Notes under the pieces: model-generated
Told to the model about the DNA's origin: nothing
The model's input: the letters and a program-made list of their open reading frames with translations, nothing else
Databases searched by the model: none
Shown: in pieces, positions 1-7,366 of the stretch
Position numbering within the stretch: the stretch's first letter is position 1
Layout: each line of letters starts with the position of its first letter
Assembly: GCA_003762715.1 (NCBI GenBank)
Contig: RIBJ01000059.1
Span: 1-58,280 of the forward strand
DNA from: Muribaculaceae bacterium Isolate-104 (HZI)
Lineage (GTDB): Bacteria > Bacteroidota > Bacteroidia > Bacteroidales > Muribaculaceae
Reading direction: 5' to 3'
DNA length: 58,280 nucleotides
Translations under genes and position numbers: made by a program

Positions 1-87
1 CCGCTTGGGGAACTCTTTGACAAACCTAACAACAATATTATCAATGAGCTTGATGATTCAAGTGAACCAAATTTGTTTAATTGTTAA
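1..87 (+). CDS. 3' fragment of an unidentified gene (possibly a transposase)
   Basis: The window opens inside an open frame that runs 28 codons to a TAA at 85-87. The peptide contains GELFDKPNNN and ends EPNLFNC. No domain can be assigned from so short a tail. The acidic/asparagine-rich end resembles the C-termini of some Bacteroidota DDE transposases, and a short inverted repeat follows at 101-120, so an insertion-sequence end is possible. This is inference; the start lies outside the window. Confidence 0.35.
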   Translation, partial: PLGELFDKPNNNIINELDDSSEPNLFNC

Positions 88-100
88 ACTTATATAAACC

Positions 101-120
101 GTCCACAATTTTTAGTGGAC
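101..120. repeat. 6-bp inverted repeat GTCCAC/GTGGAC
   Basis: GTCCAC (101-106) and GTGGAC (115-120) flank an 8-nt A/T loop, 13 nt after the stop codon of the fragment at 1-87. No T-run follows, so it is a poor intrinsic terminator. It could be the terminal sequence of an insertion element or a weak hairpin. From here to the ffs promoter (about 121-279) nothing gene-like is seen. Confidence 0.4.
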
Positions 121-279
121 ACACATGGATTGGTTATACAAATAAACTGAAATTCCTCGTTTGAAAAATCGGGTACAAAGTTACGTTAAATCAACCAAAA
201 AACATTATAGCCGCGTTAAAATATATCTCGTCGGAATACTCCGGGGGCTATATGCGCAAAAAAATGGCGCCGCATGCTT

Positions 280-307
280 GGCATATAAAAAACTATTGCT
301 ACCTTTG
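280..307 (+). promoter_or_regulatory. ffs promoter (-33 TTGG, -7 TACCTTTG)
   Basis: TACCTTTG at 300-307 matches the Bacteroidota -7 consensus TAnnTTTG. TTGG at 280-283 is about 16 nt upstream, slightly tight for a -33 element. The -7 box ends 4 nt before the first base of the SRP RNA, as expected for a stable RNA gene. Confidence 0.75.
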
Positions 308-311
308 CAGC

Positions 312-408
312 GGGTAAGTCCTACACGACCAGCTCCCCGGGAACTCCGTCAGGTCTTGATCGAAGCAGCGGTACCGGGTCGTAGCGGTGCGATGTAGGTC
401 GCTTACCC
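312..408 (+). ncRNA. ffs: Signal recognition particle RNA (bacterial small type, 4.5S-like)
   Basis: The RNA scaffold of the signal recognition particle binds Ffh and targets nascent membrane and secretory proteins to FtsY/SecYEG. The ends pair perfectly: GGGTAAG (312-318) with CTTACCC (402-408). The apical domain carries the Ffh-binding core, GTCAGG on the 5' side and GAAGCAGC on the 3' side (about 348-369). The length of about 97 nt is usual for the small bacterial class. The hairpin tip reads TGAT between TCT and CGA, where many bacteria have a GGAA or GNRA loop. A run of six T at 409-414 gives a natural terminator. It is convergent with the helicase gene that ends at 435. Confidence 0.9.
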
Positions 409-414
409 TTTTTT
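409..414 (+). terminator. T-run terminating the SRP RNA
   Basis: Six consecutive T follow directly on the closing stem of the SRP RNA, so the RNA's own terminal helix plus the T-run acts as a Rho-independent terminator. Confidence 0.7.
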
Positions 415-434
415 CATGCCCATACGCATGCTCC

Positions 435-3224
435 TCATTCAACCTCGTCAGGGTTGTAATCTATATTCCAGAAATCTTCACCCTCAGGAATACCGGAAGT
501 CGGATAGCCGTCTATAACAACTGTTTCAATATCTGTCTGTGCAGCTGTTTCCACACGTTGAGGACAAACAGGCGCTCCAATCACATACTGCCCGTCCGGA
601 TCAAGACTTTCCGCAAATTCTTTGTCAAGCGCACTGCCTATCATCTCTCCTATCTCCGAGTTCACGCCATAGCACACACACAACTCGTCAATAGCGCGGG
701 TGAAACCCACATAAAGCACATTAAGCTCATCAAGCACCGCTTCCTGACACATCTGCCCGTACTGTTCGGCAAACTGGGTTTCGGCGAGTGATGCCGACGG
801 CTTTATAAGCAACATAGAAGGGGTCTCCGCGTCCACCCCCTTGAGCGGGTCGGCTTTAAACCACCTTACATCTGAAAAATTCAACACCTTCCAGTTGGCA
901 AACGGTATATGGACACACTCGAATTCAAGCCCCTTCGACTTGTGTATGGTCATCACCCTCACCGCATTGGGGTCGGCAGGGGCGGATATTGTCTGAAATC
1001 TGCCCGATTCATCCCACCATCTCAGAAAACTGCGAATGTCGTTAAGCCCTGTGGTGCTGTAGTCCGACAATATATCATGGAACGCACAGATAAAACAGTT
1101 TTGCGTCCTGACAATTTCGGGATTCATGTCAGATATAATATCCTCGACCAGCTCCACAAGAGTGGGCGACGAGTATTCTCCGCCGGTTCCCAATCCGGCG
1201 CCGCTCACAGCGGCATCCATTGCCTCCGATGCTGAACAGCCGTTGTGAAGAGACAGCTCATAGCGAGATATCATAGCCATGGTATCGCGGCGAGTCTTGT
1301 ACTTCTTCTCCTGCCCGCCTGCGGCGCCGGGATAAGCAAGGCTCCTCAGGGTATTGACTATCAGGCTCACTGCCGGCGACTGGGACACGCGCATAAGCTC
1401 GTCGGACACCACATTGTACCGGTGCCCGGACTCCCGCTGACGGTCTATGAGATATGTTATTATAGCCCTGCCCTCGCCATTGTTTCGCGTAAGTACCGCT
1501 ATTTCACTCGGGTTGTATCCTGCTTCAAGCTGACGGTCTATATCATCCGCAAGCCGTTCAAGCACCTGCTCGGCATAATCATCTTTTCTTGATGCCTCGA
1601 CCGGGGTAAAGCACACATACCCCCTGTGATTCTTGTGTTTCGGAGAAACCTGCTGACACACGTTGGAGTATATCTCCTCTGCCCCATTGGCTCCCGCTAT
1701 GGCAGAAAACAGTCTGTTGTTGAAATCTATCACATCAGCACTGCTGCGCCAGTTGGTATTCTCGTGAGGCTCCGCGCCTTTTACGCGACATTCGTCGGCA
1801 AACTCCTGCTCCACCTCATGCTGCAACAGAGTCGGGTCGGAGTTTCTGAACCGGTATATGCACTGTTTCTCATCGCCGATTACCAGCGAGTCCCTGTTTC
1901 TTGACAGCCCCTCCCTGACAAGCGGCAATAGGTTTTGCCACTGCATGCGCGAGGTGTCCTGAAACTCGTCGATAAGATAATGGTCAAGCTGCAGCCCCAG
2001 ACGCTCATATATAAAAGGTGTGTCGTCTCCGGCTATTATGCTGTGGACAATCGCATTAGTATCGGATAGCAGCAATGCGTTGTTATCCTTGCGATACTCC
2101 TCCATATAGCGGTGCACATGAGCCATCATGGTGAGATAGAAAAGATTGGTGCGTACCTCTTTCAGCAACGGAGCCTCCGCCGCCTGTTCGAGCGCAGCCT
2201 CGGCGGCTCGCGTCACCGCCACCTCGCATTCGGGAGCCGGCGATGCCTCCATATAGCCACGGCAACCGGCATAATAAAATGAAGCCACTCCCTTTTCAAC
2301 GATATTCGCAACCGTCTTGCCCTCCACTTCTCCAACAGCGGCAAGAGTGCCTATACACTTTATAAGGTCTGCCTTAAGCGGCTTTTTCATCTCGCCGCTT
2401 TTCTTGTCGTTATATATGTCGGGCAGTTTCTCTATCTCTCGCAGTGCTGTTTTCGCCTCCTTTATGACATTGCTTCTCAAAAGGCTGATGCGCGATGCGA
2501 GTGCGGTTTCAAAGCGCTCTATCTTTTCCGGGTCGTTAAAAAACTCCCTGAACTCGTCAAACGATTTTATGAATTTCTCGCTGCTCAGCTTCAACACAGT
2601 TTTCAGGAAACTCTCATACAGCCCCGCCTCCCGGTTAAACAGCATAACGGATTTGCCTCCGTAAAACTCCTCTACCAAAAAGCGGGTGATGCTGTGAATA
2701 AGACGGTTTATCGATTTGTCACCGCTATTATGACTCAGCGAATCAAAAAAGCGGTGTACACTCTCCGCCATGACATCATCGCCCTTTACACTCAGCACAT
2801 AGTCACCCGACAGCTCCGCCTCCCGGGCAAAGGTACGCAGTATGGTCTGAAAGAAAGAGTCGATAGTGCTGACATTGAAGTAATTGAAGTCAAACAGCAG
2901 CTGATGCAGTGTTTTGCGGGCAAGCACTGTCAGTTCCTCTGCCTCGCAGCCGAAATCTTTCAACAGCATCTCTCTATAGTCCGACCTGCCGCCGCCCATA
3001 CCGGCAAGCCTGGCAAGCTCCTCTATTATACGGCTCTTCATCACTTCCGTAGCCTTGTTGGTAAAGGTAATCGCAAGAATGTGACGATGAGCCGCATCGG
3101 CACTCTTTCTCAGCGAATACTTTCCGGTAGTGTTGTTTTTTTCACCGAGCAACAGTCTGACATACTCATACGCCAGAGTGAACGTTTTGCCCGAACCGGC
3201 AGATGCCTTGTATATAGAGAGCAT
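435..3224 (-). CDS. UvrD/RecB-family helicase (AddA/RecB-like), without nuclease domain
   Basis: Superfamily 1 DNA helicase of the AddA/RecB type, expected to act in double-strand-break processing. Walker A is KASAGSGKTFTL at residues 6-17. Motif Ia is LAITFTNKATEV, motif II is LIDEFQDTSR, motif III is VIGDEKQCIYRFRNSDP, motif V is MTIHKSKGLEFE and motif VI is LYVGFTRAIDEL. The protein is 929 residues and stops about 80 residues after motif VI, so no C-terminal PD-(D/E)XK nuclease domain is present. No AddB-like partner lies beside it. It is the last gene of a minus-strand run dnaX-lipoprotein-SUI1-helicase and starts 20 nt after the SUI1 stop. Family assignment is firm; the exact complex is inferred. 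Confidence 0.88.
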   Translation of the reverse strand: MLSIYKASAGSGKTFTLAYEYVRLLLGEKNNTTGKYSLRKSADAAHRHILAITFTNKATEVMKSRIIEELARLAGMGGGRSDYREMLLKDFGCEAEELTVLARKTLHQLLFDFNYFNVSTIDSFFQTILRTFAREAELSGDYVLSVKGDDVMAESVHRFFDSLSHNSGDKSINRLIHSITRFLVEEFYGGKSVMLFNREAGLYESFLKTVLKLSSEKFIKSFDEFREFFNDPEKIERFETALASRISLLRSNVIKEAKTALREIEKLPDIYNDKKSGEMKKPLKADLIKCIGTLAAVGEVEGKTVANIVEKGVASFYYAGCRGYMEASPAPECEVAVTRAAEAALEQAAEAPLLKEVRTNLFYLTMMAHVHRYMEEYRKDNNALLLSDTNAIVHSIIAGDDTPFIYERLGLQLDHYLIDEFQDTSRMQWQNLLPLVREGLSRNRDSLVIGDEKQCIYRFRNSDPTLLQHEVEQEFADECRVKGAEPHENTNWRSSADVIDFNNRLFSAIAGANGAEEIYSNVCQQVSPKHKNHRGYVCFTPVEASRKDDYAEQVLERLADDIDRQLEAGYNPSEIAVLTRNNGEGRAIITYLIDRQRESGHRYNVVSDELMRVSQSPAVSLIVNTLRSLAYPGAAGGQEKKYKTRRDTMAMISRYELSLHNGCSASEAMDAAVSGAGLGTGGEYSSPTLVELVEDIISDMNPEIVRTQNCFICAFHDILSDYSTTGLNDIRSFLRWWDESGRFQTISAPADPNAVRVMTIHKSKGLEFECVHIPFANWKVLNFSDVRWFKADPLKGVDAETPSMLLIKPSASLAETQFAEQYGQMCQEAVLDELNVLYVGFTRAIDELCVCYGVNSEIGEMIGSALDKEFAESLDPDGQYVIGAPVCPQRVETAAQTDIETVVIDGYPTSGIPEGEDFWNIDYNPDEVE

Positions 3225-3244
3225 AGCTGTGTGTATTGCTGACT

Positions 3245-3571
3245 TTAAATTATCCGCGCCTTCAGCCCCAGCTTTGACAGAGCGGCGAGTACATCCTGCC
3301 GACGGTCGCCCTGCACAAGAATTTCGCCTCCGCGCACAGAACCGCCGGTAGCAAGCGACTTTTTGAGATGCGAGGCAATCTCCTTTATGCGCGATTCCTC
3401 ACACTCAAAGCCACATATGATTGTGGCTGACTTGCCACACCGCCCTTTGCGCTCAAAAACAATGTCAAGCAACGGCATTTTCTCCTGAAGCGGTTCCTGC
3501 TGCGGCTGCTCTATCTCCTCGCCCTCGGGCAGCGATGCCCGAAGGCTGCCAAGCTGTTCCTGCCAGTCCAT
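3245..3571 (-). CDS. SUI1/eIF1-like translation factor (YciH family)
   Basis: A 108-residue protein with an SUI1 domain in the C-terminal two thirds. The motif GRCGKSATIICGFE is followed by IASHLKKSLATGGSVRGGEI and a closing ILVQGDRRQDV segment, typical of bacterial YciH and archaeal aIF1. In the family these proteins bind the small ribosomal subunit and affect start-site fidelity; the bacterial role is less settled. The first 35 residues are acidic and glutamine-rich and look disordered. It lies between the small lipoprotein gene (26 nt upstream) and the helicase gene. Confidence 0.88.
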   Translation of the reverse strand: MDWQEQLGSLRASLPEGEEIEQPQQEPLQEKMPLLDIVFERKGRCGKSATIICGFECEESRIKEIASHLKKSLATGGSVRGGEILVQGDRRQDVLAALSKLGLKARII

Positions 3572-3597
3572 AAATTCAGAGTATCATATAGGTAAAT

Positions 3598-4026
3598 TTA
3601 TTCATCAAGACGCAATGAGTCAGCGGGTATATCCTGCGAGTGCACCAATGTGGACAGCATAACCGCGTATGGTATCTGCTCCGGTGCCACATTGGCATAA
3701 AACGCCGCCGCGCTGTCCGCATTCGCATTGTATGCCCTGCGGTAGCAATCTGCCGCGAGTGTGACACGCTCGCCTTGGTCGGCAGAATCGGAAAGCTGCA
3801 TATATATAAGCGACAGGCGGCAAAGCTGTCTCGGAGTCAGCCCTACGGTATCGGCGCTGCCCATAATATGATTGGCAACACTTTCCGCCGCGCGCATATC
3901 GCCCTGCACCAAAGCCATTTCAGCCTCGCGTATATTGGCGTCACACCGGTCCTCCAATCCACCGGAGCATGAAATGCCTGCGACAATGCAACAAACCACA
4001 GCTCCGGCAATAATCAATTTTTTCAT
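3598..4026 (-). CDS. Small lipoprotein with TPR-like helices, function unknown
   Basis: About 142 residues. The start at MKKLIIAGAVV is preferred over an in-frame ATG nine codons upstream, because it begins a standard lipoprotein signal peptide. The lipobox is VAGISC, with the acylated cysteine about residue 20. The mature part is alpha-helical and tetratricopeptide-like (ALVQGDMRAAESVANHIM and ADCYRRAYNANADSAAAFY), suggesting a periplasmic-facing scaffold. It sits 37 nt downstream of dnaX and upstream of the SUI1 gene. No specific function can be assigned. Confidence 0.7.
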   Translation of the reverse strand: MKKLIIAGAVVCCIVAGISCSGGLEDRCDANIREAEMALVQGDMRAAESVANHIMGSADTVGLTPRQLCRLSLIYMQLSDSADQGERVTLAADCYRRAYNANADSAAAFYANVAPEQIPYAVMLSTLVHSQDIPADSLRLDE

Positions 4027-4063
4027 AAAGCAATGTAAAATATGTAAGTGCATAAGTGTGTTT

Positions 4064-5812
4064 CTAACTTAACTTCAATTTAAGTTTTTTGATAAATTCT
4101 CCGACAAACGGGGTTTCTTCCACCAGCTTGCCGAGCAATTCACGGTCATTAAGCGTATAGCGCTGACCGTCTTCCGACTCAGACACCGACACCCGGATTT
4201 CTATATGGTCGTTTTCCAACCGGTTACGCAGCCATGTCGTTATTTCGGGCATTTTCTGAACCATGAGTTCCTGCTGCATTTCGTTGGTAACCTCAACTGT
4301 GAAGTGTACACTGTCGGTAGTAACCGGCACAGAGGTACGCATTGTGTTCACTATGATACGCTCCGTCGGATTAGCCTCGATATACGCGTTCCACGCCGCC
4401 TCGAACTCGGCAGACGAGAACAGCTTGGCGCGCTTGGTCGCACCCTCTGCGCCGGACATACCCGACGCGGGCTTGTCCTTTATCAGCCCGGAGCGAAGTG
4501 ACACTCTCGGAGTACGCAACGAGGTTGTTGCCCGCGGCGCGGCTGCCTGTCGCGGCGCAGACACAGCAACGGCAGGCGCCTTGGCTTCCGAAGTTTCCTG
4601 ACGCGGAGATTCGGCGGCACCGGCAACCGTTGCCGGACTATTCTCTGTTTGCTTTACAGCAGATTTTGCAGCGTCTATTGGTTTTAACCGCCCCTCTCCG
4701 TTGCTGCCTTTAGGGGAGGGGCTGAGTGATTGGCATATTTTTGCGAGCGTCAGCTCTATCAGAAATTGTTTGCCGCTTGCCGTCCGATAGTTCAGGTCTG
4801 CCTCGTTGCAAAGATTCATTGCCCTGAACAGGAACCCCGGCGTACATTTTGCCGCGATGGCTCCCATTGCGGCTTTAGCCTCGTCACCTGCCTCTATCAG
4901 ATTCAGAGTGGCTGGGTCCGACGCCGCCATAAGGTCGCGCAGATACGAGGCGAGACCGTTTATAAAGAACTGCGAGTCAAACCCCGCATCGCGAATCTCC
5001 TTATATATAAGCCACGTCGAGAACACGTCTCCGGCAAGAAAAGCCTCAAGCAGCTTGTTGTAATACTCATAGTCGAGCACATTGAGCGTGTCTATCGCCG
5101 CCTTGTAGGTTATGTTTCCGGCACACGAAGCCGCCACCTGGTCAAAGATAGAAAGAGCGTCGCGCATTGCGCCGTCTGCCTTCCGCGCTATTATGTTCAG
5201 CGCCGCCTCTTCGGCGTTAATCCCTTCCTGACCCGCCACATACGCCAGATGCGCTATCATGTCGGGAATGGTTATCCTGTGGAAGTCATAAATCTGGCAT
5301 CGAGACAGAATAGTGGGGATTATCTTGTGCTTCTCGGTTGTGGCAAGAATGAATATGACATGCTTCGGAGGCTCTTCAAGGGTTTTAAGAAACGCATTGA
5401 ACGCTCCGGACGACAGCATGTGCACCTCATCGACTATAAACACTCTGTACCTGCCGTTTGCCGGCGGCACCTGCACCTGGTCCACAAGCTCGCGTATCGC
5501 GTCGACTCCGTTGTTCGAAGCCGCGTCGAGTTCGAGTATATTCAATGAGGTACCGGCATTGAATGCCTTGCAGGAGGGACACTCGTTACAAGCCTCTCCG
5601 TCCGGAGTGCGGTGCTCGCAATTTATGGTCTTGGCAAAAATTCGCGCACAGGAGGTTTTGCCCACACCCCTTGATCCGCAAAACAGATAGGAATGTGCAA
5701 GCCGCCCCGTTGCCACGGCGTTTTTGAGAGTGGCGGTGAGAGCCTTCTGCCCCACCACCGAATCAAACGTCGCCGGTCTGTATTTTCGCGCCGAAACTTG
5801 GTATGACTGCAT
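4064..5812 (-). CDS. dnaX: DNA polymerase III subunits gamma/tau
   Basis: AAA+ clamp-loader ATPase that loads the beta clamp and, as tau, tethers the polymerase core and helicase. Walker A is GSRGVGKTSCAR at about residues 46-57. A Cys4 zinc module follows (CEHRTPDGEACNECPSC), then Walker B/DEVHML near 120 and the sensor-1/SRC region TTEKHKIIPTILSRCQ. Domain III ends near residue 360. A low-complexity linker (residues about 365-445) and a tau-like C-terminal domain then run to residue 582. At the domain III/linker junction the DNA holds an A5 run, a -1-frame stop and a GC-rich hairpin (see the feature at 4690-4742). It is the first gene of a four-gene minus-strand unit; TACTTTTG at 5843-5850 is the probable -7 box. 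Confidence 0.96.
   Translation of the reverse strand: MQSYQVSARKYRPATFDSVVGQKALTATLKNAVATGRLAHSYLFCGSRGVGKTSCARIFAKTINCEHRTPDGEACNECPSCKAFNAGTSLNILELDAASNNGVDAIRELVDQVQVPPANGRYRVFIVDEVHMLSSGAFNAFLKTLEEPPKHVIFILATTEKHKIIPTILSRCQIYDFHRITIPDMIAHLAYVAGQEGINAEEAALNIIARKADGAMRDALSIFDQVAASCAGNITYKAAIDTLNVLDYEYYNKLLEAFLAGDVFSTWLIYKEIRDAGFDSQFFINGLASYLRDLMAASDPATLNLIEAGDEAKAAMGAIAAKCTPGFLFRAMNLCNEADLNYRTASGKQFLIELTLAKICQSLSPSPKGSNGEGRLKPIDAAKSAVKQTENSPATVAGAAESPRQETSEAKAPAVAVSAPRQAAAPRATTSLRTPRVSLRSGLIKDKPASGMSGAEGATKRAKLFSSAEFEAAWNAYIEANPTERIIVNTMRTSVPVTTDSVHFTVEVTNEMQQELMVQKMPEITTWLRNRLENDHIEIRVSVSESEDGQRYTLNDRELLGKLVEETPFVGEFIKKLKLKLS
4690..4742 (-). promoter_or_regulatory. Possible frameshift/terminator-like hairpin inside dnaX
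   Basis: On the dnaX mRNA, five A residues (4742-4738, codons GCA AAA ATA, residues 357-359) lie 15 nt upstream of a 10-bp GC-rich stem. The left arm is 4722-4713 and the right arm 4699-4690, with one wobble pair and a loop of about 14 nt (4712-4700). A -1 shift at the A-run would reach TAA at 4712-4710 and end the protein at about residue 367, right after domain III, giving a gamma-sized product. The slippery site is not a canonical heptamer, so function is speculative. An inserted palindromic repeat is the alternative. Confidence 0.35.
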
Positions 5813-5842
5813 AGTTGTGACTATAACTTTAGTGTGTGATTA

Positions 5843-5880
5843 CAAAAGTACAAAATAATTCAATATTTTCACTAATTTTG
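5843..5880. promoter_or_regulatory. Divergent promoter pair dnaX / divIC
   Basis: TACTTTTG on the minus strand (5850-5843) faces dnaX. TAATTTTG on the plus strand (5873-5880) faces divIC. Both match TAnnTTTG. The plus-strand box ends 5 nt before the divIC ATG, implying a transcript with almost no leader. No convincing -33 element is seen for either. Confidence 0.6.
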
Positions 5881-5885
5881 CCCCC

Positions 5886-6188
5886 ATGGACTCAAGGTTA
5901 ATTAAATTTGCAAGGTGGAGCCGAAGATACATAAGGCTGAGTTTCCTGTTAATGGTAGGAATCCTTACCTATATAATGTTTTTCGGCGACAACTCCATAA
6001 TAGACTACTACCGGTACCAGCAGGAAGCCGACAGACTGCGCGCTCAAATCATAGAGTGCAATGACTCCATAACCTATTACGAAAACCTGAACCGGCTGCT
6101 GCGCACCGACCCCGAAACAATGGAACGCATTGTACGCGAGCAATACCACATGCAGCGGCAGAACGAGGACATTTATATAGTAGAATGA
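5886..6188 (+). CDS. divIC: Septum formation initiator, DivIC/FtsB family
   Basis: A 100-residue bitopic division protein. A basic N-terminus (KFARWSRRYIR) precedes one transmembrane helix at about residues 17-35. A coiled coil with YRYQQEADRLRAQIIECND follows, then the family's C-terminal segment containing NLNRLLRTDPETMERIVREQ. FtsB/DivIC pairs with FtsL and FtsQ/DivIB to activate septal peptidoglycan synthesis; the matching ftsL and ftsQ genes lie in the dcw cluster of this window. The start is fixed by the N-terminal basic/TM arrangement. The stop overlaps the next gene by ATGA. Confidence 0.9.
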   Translation: MDSRLIKFARWSRRYIRLSFLLMVGILTYIMFFGDNSIIDYYRYQQEADRLRAQIIECNDSITYYENLNRLLRTDPETMERIVREQYHMQRQNEDIYIVE

Positions 6189-6589
6189 AACAACAGACAA
6201 ACAACCCGCACCCCTCCGCCTCACGCCCGTGGGCGAAATGGCTCGCAGTCGCCGGGCTGCTGCTCATCCTTACAGCCACAGCCATGCCCCTGTTCAGATT
6301 TCAGGGCGATGTGTTCAGATACCTGTATGCCGCCGGCGCCCTGTCGGTATTCATCGGACGGCTCTTCAACCCCTGCCCGAGCGACAACCTGCGTGTGCGC
6401 CGGCTGTACCGCATAGAAGTATGGGCAGGCGTGATATTCTGCGCCGGCGCATTCTTTATGTTTTACAAAAACGGTGGAGCCATGGACTGGATGGCTTTCA
6501 CACTCGCCGGAGGGGTCATTGAGGCTTATGCCTCCATAATGATACCCAAAGCACGCGAAGCCGCCCACAACGGTTCAGGCAAAAGATGA
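6185..6589 (+). CDS. Conserved-looking integral membrane protein, function unknown
   Basis: 134 residues with about four hydrophobic segments: WLAVAGLLLILTATAMPLF, YLYAAGALSVFIGRLF, VWAGVIFCAGAFFMFY and WMAFTLAGGVIEAYASIMI. The N- and C-terminal tails are short and polar. It overlaps the divIC stop codon by 4 nt, so translation is probably coupled, and it ends 39 nt before coaX. The tight link to divIC hints at a membrane or envelope role, but no family was recognised. Confidence 0.7.
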   Translation: MKQQTNNPHPSASRPWAKWLAVAGLLLILTATAMPLFRFQGDVFRYLYAAGALSVFIGRLFNPCPSDNLRVRRLYRIEVWAGVIFCAGAFFMFYKNGGAMDWMAFTLAGGVIEAYASIMIPKAREAAHNGSGKR

Positions 6590-6619
6590 TTGCCAAATTC
6601 TATTTTTTGTGTACCTTTG
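6590..6619 (+). promoter_or_regulatory. coaX promoter (-33 TTG, -7 TACCTTTG)
   Basis: TTG at 6590-6592 and TACCTTTG at 6612-6619 are 19 nt apart, the usual Bacteroidota arrangement. The -7 box ends 9 nt before the coaX ATG, so the transcript would carry only a few leader bases. Confidence 0.7.
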
Positions 6620-6628
6620 CGGCGTAAA

Positions 6629-7366
6629 ATGGCACTATATCTAACGATAGACCAGGGCAACACAGCGGCTAAGCTGGCTCTGTGGCGCAACGACGCACTG
6701 CTGGATCTTTTGATCGAGCCGAGCCTTTCTGTTGACAAAATCGAGTGCTTCATGGCAAAGCATGGCGTTGCGGACGCGGCGATATATTGCTCTGTAGCCA
6801 CTCCGGGCGACGAGATTGTCAACGGTATCACCCACCTCGCCCACAGAGTGTCAAGGCTCACCAACGCCACCCCGCTACCCATAGCCATCGACTACCGTAC
6901 CCCGTGCACACTCGGCACCGATAGAATCGCTGCCGCCGTCGGAGCGTGGGCAAACCACCCCGGCAAAAACATGCTTGTTGTAGATGCCGGAACAGCAGTG
7001 ACCTACGACGTGGTCTCTGCCGACGGGCATTTCAGAGGTGGCAACATAGCTCCGGGCATGAGAATGAGACTCGACGCGCTGCACCGTTTCACTAAAAGAT
7101 TGCCGCAGGTAGAAGTGCCGCGCGAGCTCAAATACGACACCTTCATGGGCTACGACACTACTTCGGCAATGATTCTCGGAGCCATTTACGGCATAGTGGG
7201 AGCCATATCCTACTACCGCGCAAGGCTGGGCAACGACACCCTCGTGGTCATGACCGGAGGCTGGGCAAACCAGCTCAGCGGACTTTGCGATTTCGAGATT
7301 GTCGTGGAACCCGACCTCGCAAGCAAAGGATTAAACAGAATATTATTATACAATGAGACAAAATAG
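6629..7366 (+). CDS. coaX: Type III pantothenate kinase
   Basis: ATP-dependent phosphorylation of pantothenate, the first step of coenzyme A synthesis, in the cytoplasm. 245 residues from the ATG at 6629. An upstream in-frame TTG at 6590 was rejected because a strong promoter lies between the two. ASKHA-fold motifs are visible: DQGNTAAKLALW near the N-terminus, CTLGTDRIAAAVGAW in the middle and MLVVDAGTAVTYDVV for the phosphate-binding loop. A GGNIAPGMRMRLDALH motif follows. It overlaps the next gene by 14 nt. Confidence 0.95.
   Translation: MALYLTIDQGNTAAKLALWRNDALLDLLIEPSLSVDKIECFMAKHGVADAAIYCSVATPGDEIVNGITHLAHRVSRLTNATPLPIAIDYRTPCTLGTDRIAAAVGAWANHPGKNMLVVDAGTAVTYDVVSADGHFRGGNIAPGMRMRLDALHRFTKRLPQVEVPRELKYDTFMGYDTTSAMILGAIYGIVGAISYYRARLGNDTLVVMTGGWANQLSGLCDFEIVVEPDLASKGLNRILLYNETK

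Noticed and set aside
176-183. Minus-strand -7-like box TAACTTTG near the left end
   Set aside because: No -33 element at the right spacing and no gene downstream on that strand within the window.
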